Source: an uncultured Pelagibacteraceae bacterium | GTDB taxonomy: Bacteria > Pseudomonadota > Alphaproteobacteria > Pelagibacterales > Pelagibacteraceae | Direction: 5' to 3' | Assembly: GCA_902609685.1 (NCBI GenBank) | Contig: CACLSR010000007.1 | Span: forward strand, 1 to 42,479 | DNA length: 42,479 nt | In this document: piece after piece, positions 8,512 through 15,263 of the stretch | How positions within the stretch are numbered: the stretch's first letter is position 1 | Layout: every line of letters begins with the position of its first letter | Made by a program: the position numbers and the translations under genes | The notes under the pieces: generated by a model | The model's input: the letters and a program-made list of their open reading frames with translations, nothing else | Database searches by the model: none | What the model was told of the DNA's origin: nothing

Positions 8512-9282
8512 ATGAAAAAACTTAAAATGTTTGCATTAGCAGCTGTTGCCCTTATCGGTATTACAGGTGTTGCAAACGCAGCGACCACTATGTTAGCTCA
8601 AGATGACTTTGTTGGGATATCTTTCTGGATAATCTCAATGGGTATGTTGGCTGCTACTGCTTTCTTCTTCATGGAAAGAGGAACTGTGGCTCCTGGCTGG
8701 AAAACGTCAGTAACTGTTGCTGGTCTTGTAACTGGTATTGCATTCATCCACTACATGTACATGAGGGATGTATGGGTGACTACTGGTGATTCACCTACAG
8801 TATATAGATATATTGACTGGTTAATTACTGTGCCATTACAGATGATAGAGTTCTACTTGATTCTAGCAGCTGTAAGAAAAGCAAACTCTGGAATGTTCTG
8901 GAGATTGTTAATCGGTTCATTAGTAATGTTAATCGGTGGATATTTAGGAGAAGCTGGATATATCAACGCTACACTTGGTTTCGTAATCGGTATGGCAGGT
9001 TGGATATACATTCTATATGAAATATTCTCAGGAGAAGCTGGAAAAGCTGCTGCTAAGAGTGGAAACAAAGCACTTGTTACTGCTTTTGGTGCAATGAGAA
9101 TGATCGTAACAGTAGGATGGGCTATTTACCCATTAGGTTACATTTTTGGTTACCTAACAGGTGGAGTAGACGCTGACTCACTAAACGTGATTTACAACTT
9201 AGCTGACTTTATTAACAAAATTGCATTCGGTCTAGTAATCTGGGCTGCTGCAGTAAGTTCAGCTGGTGCAAGAGCAAGATAA
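8512..9282 (+). CDS. Proteorhodopsin, blue-absorbing type, light-driven proton pump
   Basis: Seven-helix retinal protein of 256 residues with a cleavable signal peptide (about 1-23, ending ANA-A). Pump residues are all present: R99, counter-ion D102 in YRYIDWL, proton donor E113, D232, and the retinal Schiff-base lysine K236 in FINKIAFG; H80 matches the counter-ion histidine. These correspond to R94, D97, E108, D227, K231 and H75 of the reference green proteorhodopsin. The tuning position (L105 in green forms) is Q110 in TVPLQMIEFY, which gives blue absorption. Base composition is more balanced than its neighbours, as expected for a highly expressed gene. It has its own terminator, so it is mostly monocistronic, followed by ferredoxin and reductase genes. 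Confidence 0.98.
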   Translation: MKKLKMFALAAVALIGITGVANAATTMLAQDDFVGISFWIISMGMLAATAFFFMERGTVAPGWKTSVTVAGLVTGIAFIHYMYMRDVWVTTGDSPTVYRYIDWLITVPLQMIEFYLILAAVRKANSGMFWRLLIGSLVMLIGGYLGEAGYINATLGFVIGMAGWIYILYEIFSGEAGKAAAKSGNKALVTAFGAMRMIVTVGWAIYPLGYIFGYLTGGVDADSLNVIYNLADFINKIAFGLVIWAAAVSSAGARAR

Positions 9283-9302
9283 TTACGCTTTAAAATAAAT
9301 TT

Positions 9303-9343
9303 ATAGGGCGAGTATGTTTTTACATACTTGCCCTATTTTTTTT
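9303..9343 (+). terminator. Rho-independent terminator after proteorhodopsin
   Basis: ATAGGGCGAGTATG (9303-9316) pairs with CATACTTGCCCTAT (9323-9336), 14 base pairs with one G-U, loop TTTTTA, followed by eight T (9336-9343). This separates proteorhodopsin from the ferredoxin gene that starts 20 bases later. Confidence 0.92.
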
Positions 9344-9362
9344 AACACCTATATCTAATCCA

Positions 9363-9683
9363 ATGGCAAAAATTACATACATTACCCACGACAATCAAAA
9401 GCACGAAGTTGAAGTTCAAAATGGACTGACTGTTATGGAGGGGGCTGTGCAAAATGATATTCCAGGAATTGACGCTGATTGTGGTGGAGGAATGGCTTGT
9501 GCAACTTGCCATGTTTATGTCAAAGAAGATTGGTTTAATAAAATTCCAAAAAAAGAAGATGGTGAAGAAGATATGTTGGATATGGCATTTGAACCCAAAA
9601 CAAATAGTAGACTGAGTTGTCAAATTGTAGTCTCAGATGAAATTGATGGTCTGGAAGTAAATATACCATCGAAGCAAACCTAA
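9363..9683 (+). CDS. 2Fe-2S ferredoxin, adrenodoxin type
   Basis: Soluble electron carrier of 106 residues. The four cluster cysteines are C40, C46, C49 and C86 (C-x5-C-x2-C-x36-C) in [14 protein letters not shown] and RLSCQIV, the spacing of vertebrate/bacterial adrenodoxin-type ferredoxins rather than plant type. Acidic helix [13 protein letters not shown] near 63-75 resembles the partner-binding region of adrenodoxin. The downstream reductase begins directly after its stop codon, so the two probably form a redox pair. It could also serve Fe-S assembly, but no isc/hsc genes are beside it. Confidence 0.93.
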   Translation: MAKITYITHDNQKHEVEVQNGLTVMEGAVQNDIPGIDADCGGGMACATCHVYVKEDWFNKIPKKEDGEEDMLDMAFEPKTNSRLSCQIVVSDEIDGLEVNIPSKQT

Positions 9684-10700
9684 ATGATTAGAACAGATGC
9701 ATTAATAATTGGTGCAGGACCAACGGGTTTATTTACTGCTCATCAATTAAAATTAATTGGACTAAATTGTGAAGTGGTTGATAATTTAGACAAGATTGGC
9801 GGTCAATGTATTGAACTTTATCCAGATAAACCAATTTATGATATACCTGCTGTGCCTGAATGCACGGGGGAAGAATTAACAAATAACTTAATCAATCAAT
9901 TAAAACCATTTGATATTAAATTTCATTTAAACGAAAGAGTAGAAGAAGTTAAAAAAGAAAATGACAATTGGTTGGTAAAAACTAATAATGGCACATCTTT
10001 TTCAACACCCAATGTTATAATTGCTGGTGGTGTTGGTTCATTTGAACCAAGGAAGTTTTCTCCTAAAGAGTGTGAAAAATTTGAAAATAAATCTTTATTT
10101 TACTCGGTAAAAGATAAAAAGATTTTTAAAGGTAAAAATGTATCAATTTTTGGTGGAGGAGACAGCGCACTAGATTGGGCTGTTGAATTATCAAAAGAAT
10201 GTAGTGTTAATTTGATACACAGAAGAGACGAATTTAGAGGTGCACAAGCTACAATAGATAAAGTGCATCAACTTGCAAAAGATCGAAAAATAAATTTATA
10301 TACTCAATATCAAATGGGTTCTGTTAAAGGAAATTCAAATTTAGAAAGTATTGATATTAAACACGATAACAATGAAATTAAAAATTTAAAAACTGATTAT
10401 GTATTAGGTTTTTTTGGTTTAATTATGCAGCTCGGACCAATAGCTAATTGGGGACTAAATATTGATAAAAAAACAATTGAAGTAGATACAGAAAAATTTG
10501 AGACCAATCAAAAAGGAATTTATGCAGTAGGGGATATTTGTAATTACCCTGGCAAATTAAAATTAATCTTATCTGGTTTTCATGAAGGTGCTTTAGCTGC
10601 AAGAGCTTGTTTTAAATTAGCAAGACCTAATGAAAAATATCGATTTGAATTTACAACCACCTCAACAAACTTATTGAAAAGACTTGGAAAAAAAGAGTGA
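9684..10700 (+). CDS. Ferredoxin/flavodoxin-NADP+ reductase, thioredoxin-reductase-like
   Basis: FAD- and NAD(P)H-binding flavoprotein of 338 residues. FAD site GAGPTGL at 10-16, NADPH site GGGDSALDWA around 157-166 and the C-terminal FAD site GIYAVGDICNYPGKLKLI. It has the two-domain thioredoxin reductase fold but no redox-active CxxC in the pyridine-nucleotide domain, which is the mark of the TrxR-like ferredoxin reductases (YumC type). ATG follows the ferredoxin stop with no gap, strongly suggesting it reduces or oxidises that ferredoxin. The next gene starts inside its last codons. Confidence 0.9.
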   Translation: MIRTDALIIGAGPTGLFTAHQLKLIGLNCEVVDNLDKIGGQCIELYPDKPIYDIPAVPECTGEELTNNLINQLKPFDIKFHLNERVEEVKKENDNWLVKTNNGTSFSTPNVIIAGGVGSFEPRKFSPKECEKFENKSLFYSVKDKKIFKGKNVSIFGGGDSALDWAVELSKECSVNLIHRRDEFRGAQATIDKVHQLAKDRKINLYTQYQMGSVKGNSNLESIDIKHDNNEIKNLKTDYVLGFFGLIMQLGPIANWGLNIDKKTIEVDTEKFETNQKGIYAVGDICNYPGKLKLILSGFHEGALAARACFKLARPNEKYRFEFTTTSTNLLKRLGKKE

Positions 10701-11323
10701 TTGAACTTTACTCTGCCAATACTCCTAACGGAAAAAAAATAAGTATCATGCTTGAGGAGATTGGCTATGAATACAAAGTAGTTAATATAGATCTCAACAA
10801 AGGTGATCAATTTAAACCTGAATTTAAAAAGATAAGTCCATTTAGTAAAATACCGGTGATCATTGATCAGGATAATAACAAGAATATTTTCGAGTCAGGG
10901 GCAATTTTAATGTATTTAGCTGAACAAAGTGGAAAATTTTACGATGCAAAAGATCGACTTGAGATAAACCAATGGTTGATGGCGCAGATGGGTTATGTTG
11001 GACCTATGTTAGGACAGCATCATCAATTTCATCATTTCAATCCAGGTAAAAGTCAGTTTGGCGAAGAAAGATATTTCAAGATATCTAAGAGAATATATGA
11101 GGAATTAGAGGAAAGATTATCTAAATCAAGATTTTTAGCTGGAGAAAATTATACAATCGCTGACATAGGAACTTTTCCTTGGATAGCACGACATGAGTGG
11201 CATGACATTGGTCTAAAAAATTATAAAAATCTTACTAGATGGTATGTTGAGATATCTGAAAGAGAAGCGGTTAAGAAGGGTTTTAAATTTATGAATAAAG
11301 ATGAGGTTCCACCAAAGCCCTAG
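10697..11323 (+). CDS. Glutathione S-transferase, YfcG/nu-class-like
   Basis: 208 residues with N-terminal thioredoxin-like domain (about 1-80) and all-alpha C-terminal domain. The N-terminus IELYSANTPNGKKISIMLEE closely follows E. coli YfcG, including the TPNG segment with the active-site asparagine, KIPVI cis-proline and ESGAILMYLAE glutathione-binding turn. That class has GSH-dependent disulfide reductase activity. GTG start overlaps the stop of the ferredoxin reductase by 4 bases (GTGA), so the ferredoxin, reductase and GST genes are one unit. Its 3' end overlaps the convergent small ORF on the minus strand. Confidence 0.88.
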   Translation: MIELYSANTPNGKKISIMLEEIGYEYKVVNIDLNKGDQFKPEFKKISPFSKIPVIIDQDNNKNIFESGAILMYLAEQSGKFYDAKDRLEINQWLMAQMGYVGPMLGQHHQFHHFNPGKSQFGEERYFKISKRIYEELEERLSKSRFLAGENYTIADIGTFPWIARHEWHDIGLKNYKNLTRWYVEISEREAVKKGFKFMNKDEVPPKP

Positions 11324-11424
11324 TTCATTGAGCTTATTAATCTAAATAGTGAAGCAAAAATTCCGTGACCAGATAGTTCTATAGCTACAATTGCAATAAT
11401 TATTAAAATTAATTTTTGGTTCAT
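11320..11424 (-). CDS. Candidate small membrane protein, 34 residues (second ORF after dksA)
   Basis: Short reading frame that I translated by hand: begins MNQKLILIIIAIVAIEL, continues SGHGIFASLFRLISSMN and stops at TAG. It holds a hydrophobic stretch at about residues 5-16 and a second mildly hydrophobic half, fitting one transmembrane helix. The ATG at 11424 immediately follows the TAG of the upstream 41-codon ORF with no base between, an arrangement expected for coupled translation. Its stop overlaps the gst stop by 4 bases on the opposite strand. I do not recognise a family. Chance ORF is possible, since AT-rich DNA gives short hydrophobic frames, but the tight packing in a streamlined genome argues for a real gene. 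Confidence 0.5.
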   Translation of the reverse strand: MNQKLILIIIAIVAIELSGHGIFASLFRLISSMN

Positions 11425-11550
11425 CTAATTAATGAATACGAATAACAATAACAGAACCCAAAAAAAACCATAATAATAGTAAATATATTTTTTTGTAAAA
11501 TTATAGGTAATTGGGTTATGAACTTTTTTACTTTTCTTTTTTTTAGTCAT
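11425..11550 (-). CDS. Candidate small basic membrane protein, 41 residues (first ORF after dksA)
   Basis: Short frame translated by hand: very basic N-terminus MTKKKKSKKVHNPITYNF, then TKKYIYYYYG and a hydrophobic run FFWVLLLLFVFIN to the end. The layout is a cytosolic lysine-rich tail and one C-terminal transmembrane helix with an aromatic belt. The ATG at 11550 overlaps the last 8 bases of dksA, and its stop abuts the start of the next small ORF, so dksA and both small ORFs look like one coupled transcription unit. No family recognised. Confidence 0.52.
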   Translation of the reverse strand: MTKKKKSKKVHNPITYNFTKKYIYYYYGFFWVLLLLFVFIN

Positions 11551-12067
11551 CGGCGTGAACCTTTTCATCTTTCTCATGTTTTTCTTGTGCGGCTATAGTA
11601 TATTTTGCAACGGGTCTTGCCATGAGTCTTTTTAGCCCTATTGGTTCTGCAGTATCTAGACAAAATCCATAAGTATCTTCTCTTATTCTAGCTAAAGCTT
11701 TATCAATTTCTGAAATCAGTTTGATTTGTCTATTGATTGCTTTCATTTCAACATTTTTATCTGTGTATGAACTTGCTTGATCGACAATATCGGCTGAAAT
11801 ACTATTATCATCCATACTGCCATTATACAGAGCTTCATTATTTGCTCTGACCAGCTCTTTTTTCCACTCTTGTAATTTCATTCTAAAGAAAACCTTATGT
11901 TTTTCGCACATATATTTTTCAGTTTCTTTTGGAATATATGTTTTGGAAATTTTAACAGGTCCTTTACTACTTTCTTTTGGTTTACTGATAGTCTTAGGTT
12001 TTGCTTTAGTTACAATTTTAGTTTTAGCTTTAGTAACCTTTTTTTTAACTTTACTAGTTTTAGGCAT
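11543..12067 (-). CDS. dksA: DksA/TraR family RNA polymerase-binding regulator, degenerate zinc finger
   Basis: 174 residues: a lysine/threonine-rich tail (1-50), a coiled-coil (about 55-130) and the globular C-terminal region. The coiled-coil tip motif DxxDxA is intact as D93-x2-D96-x-A98, the residues that enter the RNA polymerase secondary channel. In the zinc-finger region YGFCLDTAEPIGLKRLMARP only C136 of the four usual ligands remains; the others read T139, T157 and A160. So the domain must fold without zinc. Known role of the family is ppGpp-linked control of rRNA and biosynthetic promoters. Expressed from a strong consensus promoter and followed by two small ORFs. Confidence 0.88.
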   Translation of the reverse strand: MPKTSKVKKKVTKAKTKIVTKAKPKTISKPKESSKGPVKISKTYIPKETEKYMCEKHKVFFRMKLQEWKKELVRANNEALYNGSMDDNSISADIVDQASSYTDKNVEMKAINRQIKLISEIDKALARIREDTYGFCLDTAEPIGLKRLMARPVAKYTIAAQEKHEKDEKVHADD

Positions 12068-12088
12068 CTTTCAATTTGAATTCGACGG

Positions 12089-12116
12089 AGTATATTCAGC
12101 AAAATAGGGGTGTCAA
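12089..12116 (-). promoter_or_regulatory. Strong sigma70 promoter of dksA with GC-rich discriminator
   Basis: On the minus strand the -35 is a perfect TTGACA (12111-12116), spacer 16 bases, -10 TATACT (12089-12094), followed by CCGTCG. The predicted start lies near 12082, giving a leader of about 15 bases. The 16-base spacing and C/G-rich discriminator are features of promoters under stringent (ppGpp/DksA) control, so autoregulation is plausible. The -35 covers the GTG codon at 12110 on the other strand, so that codon is an unlikely start for the next gene. Confidence 0.8.
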
Positions 12117-12145
12117 GCAACGTTAATTATTGTAAATATTTACTT

Positions 12146-13468
12146 ATGAATGTCTTAAATAGAAATATTAATAATATTTTTTTTATTTTTGCATTGTCAC
12201 ATTTAATAATTTGGACACTGATTCCTTCATTAACAAATAAAAATTTACCATTAGATACAATTGAAGCTTTAGCATGGGGAAGTAATTTAGATTGGGGTTT
12301 CAATAAACATCCACCCATGAGTGCTTTTTTTCCTGAAGTATTTTTTCAAATTTTTGGTTCTCAAGATTGGGTTTATTATTTATTAAGTCAAATATTCGTG
12401 ATAATAGCTTTTTATTACGTATTTAAATTTGCTTTTGAAATTTTTAAAGATTTAACATTAAGTTTAATTTCTGTTTTGTTATTAGTTTCTATCTATTTCT
12501 ATAATTTCACCACTCCTGAATTTAATGTAAATGTTTGCCAATTACCGTTTTGGTCATTAGTCGTTTATTATTCATGGAAAATTTATTCGTCACAGGAAAT
12601 TAAATTTTCAGATTGTTTTCTAGTTGGCTTATTTGGTGCGATTGGTTTTTTATCCAAATACTTGTTTATCTACCTTTTGGTATCAATTGATTTATTGTTT
12701 ATTTATTTAATCTTTTTCAAAAAAACTAAAAAATTTGATTTTAAATATTTAATAACAATTGAGGTCTTTCTAGTTTTATTAGTCCCTCATTTAATTTGGC
12801 TCTTTAACAACGATTTTATAACCATAACGTATGGATTAAATCGAACAGGATTTGAAAGTTCTGGTATTTTAGATCACATTAGTAATCCAGTATTATTTTT
12901 ATCAAAACAAATTGGAATACTGGCTCCTTTCTTCTTTTTGATTTGGTTGCTCACTAAAAAAATAAAATTTAAGCTAAATATAAATGATAAAAAATTGATG
13001 TTTCTTCTATTTATTAACTTTATGCCTATTATCTTGATGTTTCTGACATCATTGATTACTGGTTCAAAAATAAGAACGATGTGGATGACACCTTTTTATT
13101 TATTTTTTGGAGTGTTATTTTTATATCTTCTAAAATCAAAAATAAATTTAAAAAAAATAAATTCATTTCTTTATGGATTTCTTTTTCTATTTTTTTTATC
13201 ACCTATTCTTTATTCTTATGTCTCATTATCACAGACGGATAAACGAACGGATTATCCAGGAAAAGAAATTGCAATGAAAATTCAATATGTTTGGGATCAA
13301 GATTTTGATAAAGAAATTCAATTTGTAACTGGTGATGAATGGAAAGCTGGTAATCTATCATATCACTTAAAATCTAGACCAAAGTGGGAGGGATTTAATA
13401 ATAAAGAGATACTCAATAACTCATCACAATTTATTTGTGTGGGTGATGTTTGTTTGGGAAGATATTAA
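12146..13468 (+). CDS. ArnT-like membrane glycosyltransferase (GT39/PMT_2 superfamily)
   Basis: About 440 residues and some 10-12 predicted transmembrane helices. The first periplasmic loop has the GT-C signature: a D-rich segment LPLDTIEALAWG followed by DWGFNKHPPMSAFF, the KHPP motif of ArnT-like enzymes that use polyprenyl-phosphate sugars. The soluble C-terminal part is short. Start set at the ATG at 12146; a GTG at 12110 would add 12 residues but lies in the divergent dksA promoter. Followed after 7 bases by a GT2 glycosyltransferase of the type that makes polyprenyl-phosphate sugars, so the pair probably makes and transfers one sugar to lipid A or another envelope glycan. Acceptor unknown. 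Confidence 0.82.
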   Translation: MNVLNRNINNIFFIFALSHLIIWTLIPSLTNKNLPLDTIEALAWGSNLDWGFNKHPPMSAFFPEVFFQIFGSQDWVYYLLSQIFVIIAFYYVFKFAFEIFKDLTLSLISVLLLVSIYFYNFTTPEFNVNVCQLPFWSLVVYYSWKIYSSQEIKFSDCFLVGLFGAIGFLSKYLFIYLLVSIDLLFIYLIFFKKTKKFDFKYLITIEVFLVLLVPHLIWLFNNDFITITYGLNRTGFESSGILDHISNPVLFLSKQIGILAPFFFLIWLLTKKIKFKLNINDKKLMFLLFINFMPIILMFLTSLITGSKIRTMWMTPFYLFFGVLFLYLLKSKINLKKINSFLYGFLFLFFLSPILYSYVSLSQTDKRTDYPGKEIAMKIQYVWDQDFDKEIQFVTGDEWKAGNLSYHLKSRPKWEGFNNKEILNNSSQFICVGDVCLGRY

Positions 13469-13475
13469 TTTTTAA

Positions 13476-14345
13476 ATGAAAATTAAAATTTTAGTACCTA
13501 TTTATAACGACTGGCAATCAGCTTCAAAATTGCTAGATGAAATTGATAATAATATTTCGGATTTGGATCACCATATATCTGTGATCATTGTCAATGATGC
13601 TTCAACACATGATCGTCAAGAAGAGCAAAAGGATTTTAATAATATCCAATCAATTAAGATACTAAATATGAAAATTAATCAAGGTCACGCAAGATGTATT
13701 GCAACTGGATTAAAATATATCTTTGAAAAAGAAGACTTTGATTATGTAATTCCAATGGATGGAGATGGAGAAGATAGACCAGAAGAAATTAAAGAGTTTA
13801 TCAATCAAATTGATAATTCAAGTAACAATCCAATAGTTGGTGAAAGAGTGAAAAGATCAGAAAAATTAATTTTTAAAATTTGCTATCAATTACATAAATT
13901 AATCACACTAACTTTTACCGGTAAATCAATTAAATTTGGAAACTATACATGCCTTCCAAAAAGCACAGTTGAAAAAATGATCAAAGAAAAAGCTACCTGG
14001 AATAGTTTTTCAGGATCATTAAAAAAAATTGAAAATAATTTATTGTCAATACCATCCACTCGAGGCAGTAGATATTTTGGTCCATCGAAAATGAGTTTTT
14101 TTAATTTGATAAAACATTCACTTTCAATCATGAGTGTTTTTAGAAAAACGTTTTTAATTCGTTCAGGTTTATTTATTATTTTATATATTTTATTTATTAA
14201 GAGTAATGCCTCTGTGGTGACGGCATTGCCTTTGGTATTTTTATTAATAGCCGTTTACTTAATTTCAAATTTAGCTTTAAGAGAAAATATGGCTGAATTT
14301 GATAAAGCTTTATCTAAAATTAACGAAATAGAAAATATTAAATAA
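13476..14345 (+). CDS. GT2 family glycosyltransferase with C-terminal membrane helices
   Basis: 289 residues. N-terminal GT-A domain: ILVPIYNDW at 4-12, VNDAST around 40-45 and MDGDGEDRPEE (metal/nucleotide-sugar DxD region) near 95-105. Two hydrophobic helices lie at about 226-265. This is the architecture of dolichyl/polyprenyl-phosphate sugar synthases without the GtrA domain. It is 7 bases downstream of the ArnT-like enzyme, suggesting that it loads the lipid carrier which that enzyme uses. The 3' end nearly touches the convergent SMP-30 gene. Confidence 0.83.
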   Translation: MKIKILVPIYNDWQSASKLLDEIDNNISDLDHHISVIIVNDASTHDRQEEQKDFNNIQSIKILNMKINQGHARCIATGLKYIFEKEDFDYVIPMDGDGEDRPEEIKEFINQIDNSSNNPIVGERVKRSEKLIFKICYQLHKLITLTFTGKSIKFGNYTCLPKSTVEKMIKEKATWNSFSGSLKKIENNLLSIPSTRGSRYFGPSKMSFFNLIKHSLSIMSVFRKTFLIRSGLFIILYILFIKSNASVVTALPLVFLLIAVYLISNLALRENMAEFDKALSKINEIENIK

Positions 14346-14348
14346 GTT

Positions 14349-15227
14349 TTATGAAAAAAAATTAGTTTTAATACCTTTTACATTTGTTTTAATAAAAAAA
14401 ATATTTCCGGAATCTTTTTCAGTTTGGTTAAATTTATTAGTTTTTCTTGCTGATGTAATGAATAAAGTATTTAGATTTTTTCCACCAAAACAAACACTAG
14501 TAGGTCTAGAAATTGGCAATTTAATTATTTTGTCTATTTTTCCATTTATCTTAAATCTGATAATGCAACTACCATCCCAGCAAGCGACCCAGACAAAACC
14601 CATACTATCAACACATAATCCATCAGGTTTTCCTTTTTGATAAGGGATACGGGCAAATACCTTTCTTTTACTTATTTTTCCAGCTTTCCTCTCATAATCA
14701 AAAATATAAATTTTTCTTTTATCACTAGCCACAAAATAAAGCTTTTTTTTACATGGACTCCAATCAATACCATTTCCAATAATAAAATTTCCCAAAAGTT
14801 TTTTTGGTGAATTAATTTTTTGAAAAAAAAATAAATTTCCAGATTTTGAAACTTCATTTTCATCCATCGTAGAAGCCCACAGTCTTCCTTGGCTGTCTAT
14901 TGAAGCATCGTTGAATCTATTATTTTTTTTATGCTTAATAGATATTAATTTCTTACAAAAAATTTTATTTTTTTTAATCTTTATTTGAAATACTTTATTT
15001 TTTCCACATGATATCCAACTATTATTTTTTGAAGGTAAAAAATTGCTTATCATCTCTTTTGAATTAAATTTTTTAATTCTTTTTTTATTTTTACAAATAA
15101 AAATATTTTGATTAAGTATATCAACAAACGAAAATTCTTTTGTACGATGATTCCATACCGGTCCTTCTGCCAATGAAGCATTACACCTTATTAAAATTTT
15201 TGGTTTTGAGTGTATTAGTTTTTTCAT
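14349..15227 (-). CDS. SMP-30/gluconolactonase family lactonase
   Basis: 292-residue six-bladed beta-propeller. Family landmarks are SLAEGPVW near 19-26 (metal-binding glutamate), NDASIDSQGRLWAST, GNGIDWSPC, GLCVDSMGFVWVACW and SVCFGG. The metal ligands expected of the family (E in AEGP, N in IGNGI, D in KPDGLCVD) are visible. It hydrolyses sugar lactones such as D-glucono-1,5-lactone to the acids. The gene is divergent from a 6-phosphogluconate dehydrogenase and gluconokinase pair 36 bases away, so gluconate is the likely product. The protein is strongly lysine-rich and AT-rich. Exact sugar lactone is inference. Confidence 0.85.
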   Translation of the reverse strand: MKKLIHSKPKILIRCNASLAEGPVWNHRTKEFSFVDILNQNIFICKNKKRIKKFNSKEMISNFLPSKNNSWISCGKNKVFQIKIKKNKIFCKKLISIKHKKNNRFNDASIDSQGRLWASTMDENEVSKSGNLFFFQKINSPKKLLGNFIIGNGIDWSPCKKKLYFVASDKRKIYIFDYERKAGKISKRKVFARIPYQKGKPDGLCVDSMGFVWVACWDGSCIIRFKINGKIDKIIKLPISRPTSVCFGGKNLNTLFITSARKTNKFNQTEKDSGNIFFIKTNVKGIKTNFFS

Positions 15228-15263
15228 TTATTAATTAGAATATATTATATATTTATCTGAAAG

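Noticed and set aside
12110..12145. GTG start for the ArnT-like glycosyltransferase adding 12 residues.
   Set aside because: It falls within the dksA promoter on the other strand and the extra residues are not hydrophobic or family-like; the ATG at 12146 is better.
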